A DNA stretch of 64,000 bases from Zygaena filipendulae. Taxonomy: Eukaryota; Arthropoda; Insecta; Lepidoptera; Zygaenidae. Below the pieces are notes generated by a model that saw only the letters and a list, made by a program, of their open reading frames with translations, was not told the origin of the DNA and did no database searches. This document shows, in pieces, positions 23,301-36,400 of the stretch. The stretch lies in assembly GCA_907165275.2 (NCBI GenBank), contig OU015672.1, forward strand, positions 1,842,501 through 1,906,500, in the 5' to 3' direction. Position 1 is the stretch's first letter. Each line of letters begins with the position of its first letter. The position numbers were made by a program, and so were the translations under genes.

Positions 23301-25435
23301 AGGACGGACTAAAAACAAAAATTTAGTCAAATAGTCTACTAAAATGACCAGAATTTAAAATTTTTTTTAACTTTTGGTCATGGAAAAAAGTGCAAATTAC
23401 GAGTAAGCAGTAAGCACATTCGTTGATTGCGCTATTCGCCTATGCATGTTATGTGAAAGAGGCTTTTTTGCTCGTATCTCACAAAAAACTATTTTGAATT
23501 AGGTCACTTTAATTCTGAAATTCCGATATTTGTATGGATGAGGGTTGCCACCCGTACTATATTATTTAGTATCGTACTAGTACTATCGTACTATCGTACT
23601 ACTTTCAGTCAATTGTACTATACATATATTATAGAAAAATAATATAGTACGAAAAATAATATATTTTTATGCCTAATTCAACTGTCGCACAATTTAAATT
23701 AACAGTGACTGGTCTGGAATGCACCCTCAGCCCAACACGGGGAATTTCAGAACGAAACGCATACCCGGCAACAAAACTTCAACTGTCAAACTAGCAATAA
23801 TTTGTAGATAAATGCTGCCCGATACATGATGATTGCAAAATATTTTTGTACTAATTTTTTGATTGCAAAATATTTTTGTAGAGTCGTACGGGGTAACTGA
23901 GCGCAGTGGGTAAGCGAGCGCACTGCCTTTATCTCTGGAACGGGGTGCGGGAGGCGAGGGGTTGGTTTTGGTCAATCAATGGGGTCAATATGGTGAATTA
24001 GTTGCGACCACTGAGCAAATAATTACTACGTTTCAAGAGTAGGCACTTCCATACTAATCGGTGATCCGATCTATGAAAGCATTTTGTGCCAACCATACCA
24101 GTGCAATGTATGACGTGGCCATAGAAATTTGGTTAAATATTCCAATGTTGGTAAAAAAGTTCGCGCATAAATCCATAGTAACTTTTGGTTCAAGGGAGTG
24201 TCGCTGGCCTGGTTGCGACATGCCCGAGTGCCGCACTATATGCTGTCTAGCTGTTAGTAATTGCCAAAAAACTATTTTCGTTGATTTACTTTCAACTTTT
24301 TAGCGTTTTGGAAAACACTGATACTTCTAAAACTGTCATGTGATGACGGTAAGTTACTCTTTCGTATATCAAATGCATATTCTTTTTTCGATTTTAAACC
24401 ATGATTAGAGGTTCAGTTGAATGTTTAGGAATCGGCAGCCATTTGTTTGATATATGACTTTCTGGGTAAAGTGTGCGCGGGTAAGTGTGCGCATGTGCAC
24501 ACTAGTATATGTAGTATATGTATAAATATACTAGTATAAATATTTATGTACTTTTTGGTTAAAATGTTTTTTGAAGAATACCTGCTTATTTATTCTTATT
24601 TTGTTTTAGTGATTATCGTCATGCCTCAAAAATATGAAAAAAAAAATACTTCAACTTACCCAGTCACTGAACAACAAATTGCCAAGACTAAATTTTAGAT
24701 TTTAAGATACTTTTGACTGATTTTAAAAGAAAACTAAATAAAAAAAAATACTTCGTTAAAAGGCCTTTATATTTTTTGTTCCATAATCTAAGTTTATTTC
24801 AGTTTTTCTATGTTATAAGTCAATTAGTTATTGAATGCGCTCACTTACCCTATTGCGTCTACTTGCCCCACAGGTGGACGCACACTTACCCGCAATATGG
24901 GTCAAGTGTCCGCATTCCGACTTATTATCAAAATGTTGATTTTTTTTGTTAATTATGGAACGTGATGTTTTATGTTTTGTTTCAATTTATAGCCTAATAA
25001 ATATTCTTTTCGAAACAATAATTTTATTTCCCAAATTCTGCTTTAGTTCTGCACAGTGAGGCTGAAAACAGTAAAGTGCGCGCACTTGACCCGAACGACT
25101 CTACTATTTTTTCCCAGCATTTCCCAAAAATACAGTATACATACTGTATTTGTGCACGTTTTTTCGGAAAAATACTACTATATTTTTTTTTCCAAAAAAA
25201 GGTGGCAGCCCTGGTATGGATGGATATGTTTGTGAACGAAAGTGGTACGTACCTACTTCGTTCTAATTAGCCGATAGAAGCAGTAAGTCATTATCATAAT
25301 AATATAATGTGGAAAGATTTACATTTGTTCCATTAATAGCCGCTCGTAAACTATACGCGAGTTTAAAAATAACATTTGCGATAATAACTGTACAGTCGGC
25401 ACACAGCACACATAATTATGTGAACACGACATTAA

Positions 25436-25767
25436 TAGGGATGTGGACTATCTACTATTGAAAATCAAAATTGTAATTAGTCCGTCAGTTAGAAAATAAA
25501 AAAACAATAGACACGTATTTATTGCTTTTTTAAATAAATTAAAATATACAGAGATAAAGCGCATTAAAGTTTAGGATGAGGAGGTCGTGACGTCACTAAC
25601 CGTAAAACCGCCATACAAACTGTCAGAATAGTGACGTCACGCGAAATTTCAACTCAATATATCGCCGTTATTTTTTGATTACGTAAAAAAAGAAAAAATA
25701 CGTGTCCAATATTTTTTAATAATCTACAAGACGGACTAAAAAATAAAAGTTAGTCAACATGCCCATT
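25436..25767. mobile_element. CRE-bearing MITE copy 2
   Basis: Same family, TAGGGATGTGGACTA to GTCAACATGCCCATT. TGACGTCA at 25588-25595 and 25632-25639. Intergenic. Confidence 0.85.
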
Positions 25768-25786
25768 GAATCTTATCGCAATAGTA

Positions 25787-26094
25787 TCCTTACTATTATA
25801 AATGTGAAAGTGAGTTTGGTTGTTTGTTATACTTTCACGTCTTAACGGCTCATCCGATCGTCATCAAATTTTGCATACGCGTTGTCGGAGGTACAGAGAA
25901 GGACATAGGGTACATTTTATCTCGGAATTCGTGCGGGAACTCTGAGATTAACGCGGGTGAAAATGCATTAAATTTTGCATACTACACGTTGCCAGGAGTA
26001 CAGAGAAGGACATAGGGTAGGTACCTACTCTTTGTCCCGGAACTTCCACGGGAACTCCGAAATTAACGCGGGCGAAACCGCAGAGAACAGCTAG
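25787..26094 (+). mobile_element. Lep1-type Helitron (complete)
   Basis: TCCTTACTATTATAAATGTG start, GAGAACAGCTAG end, A and T in the flanks. Contains two CGGGAACTC-type core segments, i.e. a partial internal duplication. Confidence 0.82.
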
Positions 26095-26594
26095 TTGCAT
26101 AATAAAGTTCAAAGACTCACCGGAGTGTTTACATATTGCCGATGCCGACTGTACATATAGTTGTGGCGAAAACCACGTGCTCGGTTCACGTGGGTTTGAA
26201 GGTTCAATGTTATTATACCACAAACTATCTTTAGAGTCGGGGTCGGTTCAAATAGAATGGAAATAATATTGCCCGTAATGGAACTGAATGCAAGAGATAT
26301 TTTTTTGTTCTAAGTTACACGGCAATTACTAGTATATACCTATACTAGCTGTCCCGCGCGGTTTCACCCGCGATAATTTCTAAGTTCCCGCGGAACTGTT
26401 CCATACAAACTTATTTGCAACCCCTTTTCCCCTTGGGGGTTCAATTTTCAAAAATCCTTTGTTATCGGATGCCTACGTCATACAAAGAACACACCCTCCA
26501 AGTTTCAGGTCTCTACGATCAGCGGTTTGGGCTGTGCGTTGATCAATCAGTCATTCAGGACAAAGCATTTTATAGATTCAGTTCGAAAGAAGGT

Positions 26595-28168
26595 AAAAAT
26601 AAAATTACGATCCTTATAATATGATACGATCAAAAGCCTTATTTTATAAACTGACCGTGCCCCGCGGTTTCACCCGCGTGAATTTCGGAATTACTGCAAG
26701 AGCTTCAAAGTAGCCTAATTTACTCCAGCAGTAAAAGTCCCGTCAAAATTGGTCCAACCTTTCTCCTTACAATAACAAACACAAAAAGAGAATTAGCGAA
26801 ATTGGTCCAGCCATTCACGCGTGATGCCGTGACCAAGGGAAATAGGGATTATTTTTTATTTAAATAGATAGATGCGAATGTGAGTTTGTTTGTTAGGTAC
26901 GCAATCACGCAAAAATAAACGCACGAATAAATTTAGCTTTCTTATATTCTTTTCTTTTTTCTTTCAAAAATGATCGGTTGAGCTCAGTTGTTGCTCAACC
27001 TTTCATTTTTGCATACACACCGTCAGAGGTACAGAGAAGGACATAGGGTACTTTTTATCCTGGAATTCCCGCGGGAACTCCGACATTACTGCGGGTGAAA
27101 CCGCGAGGCACAGCTAGTTTTACATAATATTATACTTAATCTATCCACAACACTCTTACCCTAGACCTTGAAATTTGAATAGATTGCCTTTATAGCAGTC
27201 TTTTCAAATTATCTAATGTCTCAAAAAAATAATTTTTTTTTGAGAAATAAAGTTGTTATTAACGCAAAAAGTGCCATAAACGGCTACATAGCGCGGTTTA
27301 CATTCATGTTTTTTTGTGATACTATTTATAGTCTCTTATCTACTTTTTTTTTTTAATAAATATCTTTCTCAGAAGATAATATAGTTTTTTTTTTATAGCG
27401 GTTGGTATTATCGTGACCTTACTCATTTAGGTACGACTATTATTATATTACGTTCAGCAGTCGTTCATCCATACCTACTAATAGTTTATCTATATGCAAA
27501 AGTAATTGGTCCGTAAAGAAAACAACTCCTTGAGATAAATATACTTTTATTCTCATTATTACAATCGCATATATATTATAAACTAGCTGTGCCCTGCGTG
27601 AAAACTTTTTATGTAACAACTTTTTTTCCCGACGTTCGATTTCAATGAAACAAAGTCTAAATGTAGCTCCAGGCTAAGCTCTATCTACCTGTGAAAACCG
27701 CATAACACTCCGTTCAGTAGATGCGGAGATTATCGCGAACAGACAGACAGACCGACAGACAGAATAGAATTTTAGAAACTTTTTTTTTGGGCTTGGTTAC
27801 TCTTCTTTTATCACCCCTCTCAATTTTAGGTAAAAATATTCAATGTACAGAATCGTGGATTCTCCTCTTTTATTATAGTACTAGCTGTGCCCCGCGGTTT
27901 CACCCCTGGTAATTTCGGAGTTCCCGCGGGAATTCCGGGATAAAAAGTACCCTACGTCCAGAAGGAATTTGCAATTTGGCATGCACGTTGTTAGGGGTAT
28001 CTACAGAGAACTGTATAGATACCCCTGACAACATGCATGCCAAATTTCATCCAAATCAGTTCAGCCGTTTTTGCGTGATTGAGTAACCGTATGCGAGGAT
28101 AAGAGCTCGAAAGCGCATTTTCATCCGACTTGCTTCAAATTTATCGTCACTGCTCAGCTCTTCACTGC
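26595..28168. other. Intergenic stretch, Helitron fragments only
   Basis: Minus-strand Helitron from 26652, a plus copy ending at 27117, a GACAGACAGACCGACAGACA-bearing unit at 27584-27870 (related to 62240-62480) and another minus copy from 27880. AT-rich filler at 27120-27580. Confidence 0.6.
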
Positions 28169-28800
28169 TCAGTCTTCAGCTGTTTGGTGTAGTTGTCTGC
28201 CTCTTGTGGTAATAAGTCGGGAACCCCAAAGAGAATGCTTGGAGTTCCAGTCACCTCCACATATAAAGCGGTTACCAAGCGTGGAGAAAAAGTCTTTGAA
28301 ATTTGCATTATTTATAGAATGTCTTGGTGGACAGTAGACTGCAGAGATGGATATTTTGGATTTGTTTTCATCTATTATAATCTGAGTTGATTGTATCTTC
28401 ACAGTACAGAATGGATCGAGTGAATGATGTTTTAAGTTTGATTTGATGGCAACAGCAGTTCCTCCGTGAGCATTGCCCGAGGGGTGATTTGTTGTGTACA
28501 CTGTGTAATTTTTAATTGTAATATAGTTTTTCGACGTGAATCGAGTTTCCGAAATTAACGCAATATCATTTTTTTCTGTCAAGAGGAAAGCTTCTAGTTC
28601 CTGTCTGCGTTCCGTTAACCCGTTGGCGTTCCATGTCATTATTCTGATATTGGGTATCATTTGGACAGAAGGTTGCTCACCAGTTGGATCATTCGGTCCA
28701 TCATGCTGTCTATTAGGTTAGTCATGATAACTTGAAATTTGTTAAACATTGTTTCCATTACGTCAACAAGGTTGTCCGTAGTTGTTGTATTAAACCTTGC
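28169..28800 (-). mobile_element. Jockey-clade LINE fragment: ORF1 end and ORF2 endonuclease start
   Basis: The minus-strand frame 28660-28169 starts MIPNIRIMTWNANGLTERRQ and contains ISETRF, the HPSGNAHGGTAVAIKS strand, VYCPPRH and the GGDWNSKHSLWGSR block. These are hallmarks of the APE-type endonuclease at the start of Jockey-like ORF2. Upstream, 28800-28661 reads an in-frame ORF1 C-terminus (NLVDVMETMFNKFQ ... RMIQLVSNLLSK) whose TGA overlaps the ORF2 ATG (ATGA). ORF2 stops at about 28169, where the sequence joins another repeat; the reverse transcriptase is absent. Confidence 0.85.
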
Positions 28801-29302
28801 GTTAATCCGCGTTAATCTAGAATTATGCAAGTTTATGCAAAAAAGTGCCTAAAAAGACCACTTGTCGGTTTTCAACTTTGCATAGGTAAATATTTACTTG
28901 CTTATGTTTTAGGTTAAACTGCAGAATTATCATCGAAGTATGTTGACTACATTCACAAGATAATATTTTCCCATCGGTTTTCTTATTAAATCAATAATCT
29001 TCAACGATTTTAATAATCGATGTGAATCGAATAATCGATTTTGTGTGACGTTAGTGTATACGCATTAGACATATTGTTTACATTAAGTACGTAAGTAGGT
29101 ACTTCGTAGTCGTTCATAAGATAAAACGCTATGTGCGTAAAAACTACTGTAATATCTAACTTTAACAGATTTCTCAACAAGAGTCGCGCTTATCGCGCAG
29201 TTATCATTATCCGATGATTTATTTTGGTCCACGGATGGAGGCGGAGATGTTGACACTCGCGTCATCGAAACGTCATGTTATCGCCTCATTTACAAACCAT
29301 AG

Positions 29303-29541
29303 TTGGACATAGATAAGCAATAGTGTGTTAACCCACACTGGAGAAATTTTGAGTAAATCGTGTTTTAAAAGTAGGAGCGCCATTTTTTGTCAACATTTAT
29401 TATGTTCAATATTTAGTTACACATTTAAGCAATGTAATAAGGTAAACACATAATTAAAAAATGTTCCCTAACTCTCAATAAATGGTTCTGAATCAATAAC
29501 TTCATTTTGTGGGTTAACATGTTATTGCTTATCTGCGTCCA
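29303..29541. mobile_element. TTGGACATAGATAAGCAATA MITE copy
   Basis: About 240 bp with inverted ends TGGACATAGATAAGCAATAG / ATTGCTTATCTGCGTCCA and TGTTAACCCACA / TGTGGGTTAACA. Other copies: 31048-31286, 50033-50272 and 62918-63186. Confidence 0.82.
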
Positions 29542-30177
29542 GTTGTTATAGAGTTATATCAACTGAATGTTGTTTGTTGCTTTGCTTCTTGATTGATTGT
29601 ATTTAAATACAGGGGGAATTAGTACCCGAAAGAGTCTCAGGGTCGACTTGGATTAAAATTAAAACAGTAAAACAGATACCTACTACCTATTCAAAGATTT
29701 CTCAAAAATATACAGGACCTACATATTTTCTTAGCTGGGCATCGAACCTGTTGATTTTGAAAGATAAACACTGTATAATTATTACGCCATTCTATAAGTA
29801 TCACTTATGAGGAAAAATAAATAAAAAGGCAAAATTTAAAAAGTTTCGCAAAGTAAGTATGGCAAACTAGAGAAAAGGACAATTTTTTAAGTAAGTACTA
29901 TTTTATATTTCTTCTGTTGCGGACAGCTCTGACACTGAATACATCTGTGTAAACGAAAGTTATTCTCTTTTTATCAACTCGACCCCGAGACTCTTTTGAG
30001 CATTTTTCGCTACTCCTCGTAATTTCGGTCGTTGCCATCCACGGCCACTGAGAAAATTCACTCTGTATAGTGATAATATATCTACTGATCACTCGCTCGA
30101 GCCCCCAAATGATGCAATCAAACAGCAGTTATGACGCCAGCCATTTAATGTTTTGGCTTTAATTAAACCTGCATTTG

Positions 30178-30239
30178 TTTAGGTACGTCTCAAACATCGC
30201 AAGCGATAGATCGCTTGCGATGTTTGAGATGTACCTAAA
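30178..30239. repeat. Near-perfect 62-bp palindrome
   Basis: 30-bp arms with one mismatch around a 2-nt centre: CAAACATCGCAAGCGAT / ATCGCTTGCGATGTTTG flanked by TTTAGGTAC / GTACCTAAA. Single copy here. Confidence 0.85.
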
Positions 30240-30564
30240 TCGATCGATTAATTTTTAACTGACTTCCAAAAAAAGAAGAGGTTCGCAATTCGACTGTATA
30301 TTTTTTTTTTACGTTTGTTACGAGATTACTCGAAGACGGCTGGGCCGATTAGAAAAAATCTTTTTTTGTTTGAAATGGTAGGTATAGGAGGTCCGGAGGT
30401 GGTCCCATTGTCATAAAGTCAAGATCTGATGATGCGATCTTGGAGAAATCGAGGGAACTCTTCAAATATATAATATTTCATGGTTTGCTATTCGATTAGA
30501 TAAATTTTCACTCTTTAAATTATAAACCAATCCACTTAAAAGCGAAAATAAATAAAATTCTTAC

Positions 30565-30815
30565 AAAAAAATTTAAACAAACTTCAAAAAACACTAAAAG
30601 TTAAAAATAACAAAATACTGATACTGATCGGTTTTAAGTCGGTTCCAAGCCAAATAGAGGTAGATTAACTAAGTTCGCTCCAGGGCAGACACGAGCGGGC
30701 TTGGCACCGACTTCAAAACGATCAGTAGGTGCTAGATGGCACATACGTAAGTTAATTAAAAAAAAAAATAGTGTTTTGAAGTCGGTTTTAATTTTTTGTT
30801 TAAATTTTATAAAGA
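30565..30815. mobile_element. Foldback MITE relative
   Basis: Shorter member of the same family: GATCGGTTTTAAGTCGGTTC / CACCGACTTCAAAACGATC and CACTAAAAG / TAGTG arms. Intergenic. Confidence 0.7.
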
Positions 30816-31047
30816 AGACGACAGAACTCTTATTTAGAAGATAATGTTCCTTAACCTTTGACCGAGCTTGTACTAGCGTCAGGATGAAAAGAAAACAAAC
30901 AAATGTGTGACGTTGTGTTGTTAGGTTTTGTTTTGGCAATATCATAACTCGTTATCGTCTCCTATGACAGTTTCATTCATAAATAATAATTAATCTTTCG
31001 GTTACGAGCATCCCATAGAATAAATTATGTACATCTCACCTTTATAA

Positions 31048-31286
31048 TTGAACATAGATAAGCAATAGTGTGTTAACCCACATTGGAGAAATTTTGAGTA
31101 AATCGTAGCGCTAAATTATAGCGCCATTTTGTGTCAACATTTTTTTATGTCCAACATATTGTAACATATTTAAACAATGTAATAAGGTAAATACATAATT
31201 AAAAAACGTTCTATAACTCTCAATAAATCGTTCTGTAGCAATAACTTAAGTTTGTGGGTTAACATGTTATTGCTTATCTGCGTCCA
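31048..31286. mobile_element. TTGGACATAGATAAGCAATA MITE copy
   Basis: Same family as 29303-29541; AATT in both flanks. It adjoins the TIR element that begins at 31291. Confidence 0.8.
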
Positions 31287-31290
31287 ATTA

Positions 31291-32663
31291 AAGTGACCTA
31301 ACTCAAAATTCCTGCAACAGTAAAATACTTGGATGATATGCGGGATAGTCGTAGAATCTTTAAACCACGCTTAGGTGGTGCCAGAATAACAGCGAACAGG
31401 TGGAGATGGACTTTCTCGCGTCGCAGCACACCAGGCATGACTTTCGTAGTTTTTGGAAAACCACTAATAAGTTGAATCATAAACGGGGCTTGCCCGTGTG
31501 TGTCAATGGTGTACCTGAATGACTCGAAGTGTATCGCAGATAATATTATGTTCAAGGATCATTTTACTGTAAAATCACCCTTGGGACCATAACGGTCTAT
31601 CAAGTATCAGTGTGGACAAACGTTTTTTTCACTTCAGTAGCTCAAACATGTAGGTTTTGCTGCCTGAAATCAGTGAACAAAATGCGATTTTGCTCTCTGA
31701 GTGAGACAAAGTAATTTTTAAATTTTTGTTTTCAGAAAGCCGCCAAGCCTTGGGTAGTCATACAATTCGAATCATTTACACTCCATCTCTTTCCTTACAA
31801 TGACCAGTCCTTTCGAAGTTCCGATTTTGAATTCGACCTCAAAGACAAACACGTTCGGAAATTTGTACTAACTAAAGTGCAAAAAGATAATTATGTCTTT
31901 TAATGTAATTTATTGAATTTTCAACGTATTGTTGTATTTAAACGAAAATAAGTATTTACTGCAAATAAAACTGATATTTAACCTGTAAATAACTATTATC
32001 TCCTAAAGTGTTCTCGCTGCTGAAGTGAAAAGTTATGTGTGTTACACGAGAGCAAAGTTTTTTGCATCTCGTGCCTTTTAATCCCTCGCCACACTCAGGA
32101 TTCAAATTTAGGATCACTCGCTACGCTCGTGATTCAATCGTTGAATCCTTCGCTTGCTCAGGATTCAAAATCAGCACTCTCAGCAAAAAACGACTTTGCT
32201 CTCTTGTTGCACAAATAACTATTTTAAATATAGTATTTTCCGAAATTTCGCTACAGAAATTATACTTTTGGGAAATGCAGGAAAAAAAAAATGCCGATGT
32301 TTAATCATTAGGTAGATTTGTGTCGGGCAGCATTCATCGACAAATTTTGCCAGTTTGACAGTTGACGTTTTGTTGCCGGGGATGCGTTTCGTTCTGAAAT
32401 TCCCCGTGCTGAGCTACAGGTGCGTTTCAGATCAGTCACAGTCGTCAGTTGATATGACATGCTTTGTTGCCAATTTGAATAAGGGATAAAAATTAGTATT
32501 TTTCCTGACTATTTTTCGCACTATAATAAGGGACAATCTACACTACTATATCTACCTACTTTCATTGATCGCTTTATTAGGTATGTAACGTATTAGGTAT
32601 GTGAAGACATTAAATTTGCTCATTTCCCACAAATAGCAATTTTTAAGTTGGTCACTTTAATTT
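31291..32663. mobile_element. 1.37-kb TIR element without recognisable coding sequence
   Basis: Inverted ends AATTAAAGTGACCTAACTCA / AAGTTGGTCACTTTAATT (about 21 bp). A similar single end lies near 23484-23512. The interior contains a GGATTCAAATTTAGGATCAC direct-repeat zone (32090-32170) and a GTGTCGGGCAGCATTCATCG segment that recurs inverted near 23740-23830. No transposase is visible. Confidence 0.6.
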
Positions 32664-32712
32664 AATGTTGATAGTATTAAAGAATCGAAGATAAAATGGT
32701 TTTAGAGAAAAA

Positions 32713-33113
32713 TTTTAACAAAAAAATTAGAACCGACTTCCAAAACACAAAACTATAACGCTCAAAATAAAAAGCTAAAAATAACAAAATACTGATTTAA
32801 TCCAAAAGACAAACACACACGCAATATTATTATTGGTTTGTGCTACCACTGATCGGTTTGAATTCGGTGACAATCCCGCTGGTGTCTGCCCACTTAGGTC
32901 GTTCTGCTCAAGAAGATTGGTGGCGGGAGTCGACTTAGCCCATCTACCCCCTCTATATTTGGCTTGTCACCGACTTCATACCGATCAGTGGTAGCACAAA
33001 CCAATAATAGTATTACGTGTATTTTTGTCTGTTGAATTAAATCGGTATTTTGTTAGTTTTATTTTTTTAGTTTTGTGTTTTTGGAAGTCGGTTTTAATAT
33101 TTTTGTTAAAAAA
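32713..33113. mobile_element. Foldback MITE (long inverted arms)
   Basis: Left arm: ACCGACTTCCAAAACACAAA, AAATAACAAAATACTGATTT, TTATTGGTTTGTGCTACCAC, TGATCGGTTTGAATTCGGTG. The right arm is their near-exact complement ending [17 protein letters not shown] bases. Arms about 170 bp each, small asymmetric centre. Relatives at 30565-30815, 5485-5975 and 6545-7040. Confidence 0.82.
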
Positions 33114-33499
33114 TTGTTTATTTATACCTAGTATAAGGGTGGCTACCCACTGCCCATATTTTTTTTTTGGACATCATTTTACTTTGGAGTTCATGCGGGA
33201 ATTCCGAAACTCACGCGGGTGAAACCGCGGGGCACAGCTAGTGTTGATATATATATATATATATATACTAGCTGTCCCCCGCGATTTCATCCGCGGTAAT
33301 TTCGGAGTTCCCGCGGAGGTTGCAGGAAAAAAGTACTCTATGTCTTTCAGTTCCCGAGGGAATTCCGGGATAAAAACTATCCTATGTTTTAAGTTAGACC
33401 ATATTATAAATGGTTGCAAAATTTTATCAAAATCCGTTCAGTAGTTTCGGAGTCCATCGCGGACAAACAACGTGACACGTGATTTATTCGATTTTTATA

Positions 33500-36400
33500 A
33501 AGAGCCAAAACTGCTTGTTTTTCTTTAATTCAAGAATTCGAATTTTGAAAAATCTGATTTCAAATATTCGAATTAGAAAAATAAATCGTATTTTCAATAT
33601 TCTAATATTGTTTTCAGTGTTCTGTCTTAGTTTTGGCACTGGGTAGCCGGGAGCTAGTTTGAGATATGAGAATGTAAAGACTTACAGCCGCACAGAAAGC
33701 GTATGTAATAAATAAATTGAAATAACAAACGGGATGCCCTCTAACCCTAGCCCCGCAGGCAAGGGTCGGCCGGTCGCGAGGAAAATTTGTAGGAGATTTA
33801 TGTGTAGTTACGATAACCTTGTAGGGGACCGGAGGTTTTTTTCCGAATGACATGAAAAGAATAAAAGATAATATCTAGACACGCGGCAGCGTGTTCAGCC
33901 AAGTTCAAAGATAAAGGAACTGGCGACGCTGCAGCCGTGTGTGATATTACACAAACCATTTCGAGCTACTTTTGACTCGAAACCTGTTTAAACTATATAC
34001 ATTTGGCACATTTATTAAAGTCCCTTAGCTTGTCTAGAATCCAAAATTTCATAATTGTAGCTTATACAGTTATTGATATAATTAAAGTTTAAAAACTGAT
34101 ATTTTTGTGACCGACTGATTCATAGATCAAAAACCTAACCCACTTCCAGATGACCTAGAAACTTTAAATTTGGCATCAAGGTGGATTAGTCACATACAAA
34201 TAAAAAACTCTGAAAACTGAAAATTATCCATAATAAGTAGATAGTGACACAGTAATGACAAACTTAAGTATGAAAGTAGGTGATTATACATAGGTATAAT
34301 TTTGTTTCTTATATCATATAATTAAGACTGTTAAGGTAACGTTTTATGCTGGTTGAAGTCACCTCGATGTTATCACACAGCACGGGACCAGAAACGGGGG
34401 TGCGGTGCGCGTGGGGAAGGAGACCGGGGAGGGGATCGACAAAAACGTGATGGACCGCGAGACAGCCACGCTAATAATTTCTGTACAAAGAATAATGATA
34501 TCGGGATATCAATATCAAAAACATAAAAGTTCAATATTAAGCATATGCTTGGTTTTTCGAGTAAGCCGGCTAAAGAACTGAGTTCTAAATTGGTGCCAAG
34601 TTCTGCAAATAGTCCTGAAATTTATTTAAAGGATCATACTATTTAGCTAATTATCTCATTCAAATTATCTTCTTTATATTATAAGCAAGGTACTATTTTT
34701 ATATTGTAAGGTCATCAAATCCCATCCTTCTAAAAATTTGATTTGCTGGTAAAAACTAGCCAATATCAAAAATATTTTCTAATAATACTATAAGTTAAGA
34801 AGTAATTTAACACTAGTTTTTAACCAAACATAACTTGTATGGAAAACTAGTCAAGTTGTATGCTCATTTAAATAAATTTGTGGATTATCTAAAGAACTTG
34901 GCACCTATTTAGATTTCAATTATTTAGTCGACAACCAAGCATAGATATACTTAATACTGAACTTGGGTTGCACTTTCACATTTATCCTTTTAATGGGTTA
35001 TATTTAATGAGATACCTATTTGCTCTCCAAAATACCTACCTACTTACAATGATATTGCAACAAAAAAGGTAGGTAAGTGATTTCATTGCGAAGGTCTGGT
35101 TCCGAGTAGAAACGAGGTAGATAAGAAGAGACTCTGTGAGCATCACTAAAAGATTAGCATCGCTCTGTTTCGAAAAAAAAATGAAGTAGGTACCTACAAA
35201 ACAAAGCCGTAATAACAACGCTACGCAACGTAATAGTACATTGTTATCCTAGGGGTGAAAGTAACTAAAATAAAAAGCCCTCGAACTATTGGCGCCCTCT
35301 CTACGCTCGGGCGCCAAACTCCGTCTCGGGACTAAATAAGTCTTTCTCCCGAGGATAACACTGTGCTTTTCATTACGAATGCAAGGAAAGTCAAAATAAA
35401 AATAGGAATTAGCTAAAGAAAAAATGAATGAGTTTTATTTTACATAAATCATCCATTAGGTGTGCTACTGGCCAGTAAGTATGCCCCCTATGACATAAAA
35501 AAAAACTTGAGTTTCTGCCGTATCCAGCTGTCAGTTGAAAACGATTCTCCCTAGGGCTGAAAAGTGTTACTTTCAACCCGCTTCTCAGGCAACTTCAGAC
35601 CTATTTTCCGAGTGTGAGTAATGAAAAAATTTTAACTTCTTTTTTAACTATAAGTAACGAATCGTCATGTCACTTGGTCACGTCAAATCGTCCAATCAAA
35701 GATCCAATTTTGCGTATATTAGATACCTATAGGTTTTCGGATGTAACTACATTAAGTTTACGGTTTTCGGATTTCTCCCTTTACTTGTTCCATAAAATCA
35801 ATTATTCTTCTAAATCATAATTCTAGGTCAAGTGGAAGTACCTCATAGTATTCGATTCCCTTGCCCGTGTCAAAATATGCGACAAACGATTGATTTTTTC
35901 ACTGCTCCATGGGATCACAGTGCTGAGTACTCGATAATAACTTCAACTTTTTATTTTTGAAATAAATATAAATAAAATAAAAATAAATAAAATAAAACTT
36001 GATACCTCTCCGTGTTTCTGAGAAAAAGAGTCTTAACAGACAGATAGAAAGACGGATGACGAAATGATCCTATCAAGGGTTCTATTGCTTTTTGAGGTGT
36101 GGAATCCTAATTTATCTTACTATCTTTTTGGTTTTTAGTTGCGCCAGCAAGCGTTTGTTTGTTGTTAAATTTAACCACTCGTTGGTTGATTATAATGATA
36201 TCGACCAACCAACAGATGTTTGTTTCATCGCATTTTTCGTGGGTCAATAAGTACTATAATTCGGCGCTTTCTTTCCTCTATGTGTGAACCACAGTTTTAG
36301 AGGTTCAAGTCACTGGCACTTAAGAAAGCGTGCGTCGCCTTTTTATTATTTTCTCAAGTTTTTGTTTTGAACATCTTTTTCGAACGCCTGTGTAATGTGT

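Larger units (their letters stand above)
20888..25435. other. Intergenic stretch without a gene
   Basis: Holds a Helitron tail to about 21000, AT-rich single-copy-looking DNA, CCGACTTCC-type repeat remnants (21600-21740, 22560-22930), a Helitron ending at 22193, the palindromic MITE, the CATCCGC region, a lone AAAGTGACC end near 23500 and an inverted copy of part of 32320-32410. From 24010 to 25260 I see no family I recognise; a 26-codon frame at 24620 (MPQKYEKKNTSTYPV) is too short to call. Confidence 0.6.

Noticed and set aside
24620..24700. 26-codon frame starting MPQKYEKKNTSTYPV, faintly like pogo-type transposase starts
   Set aside because: Too short, no helix-turn-helix or DDE part follows, and the similarity is only to my general impression of that family.
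29720..29790. B-box-like CATCGAACCTGTTG and similar motifs near 52130 and 23890
   Set aside because: Each lacks a matching A box at the proper distance or a tail, so a SINE or tRNA call is not supported.
31298..31555. 85-residue minus-strand frame
   Set aside because: It lies inside a TIR element, contains no recognisable motif and has no splice or start context.
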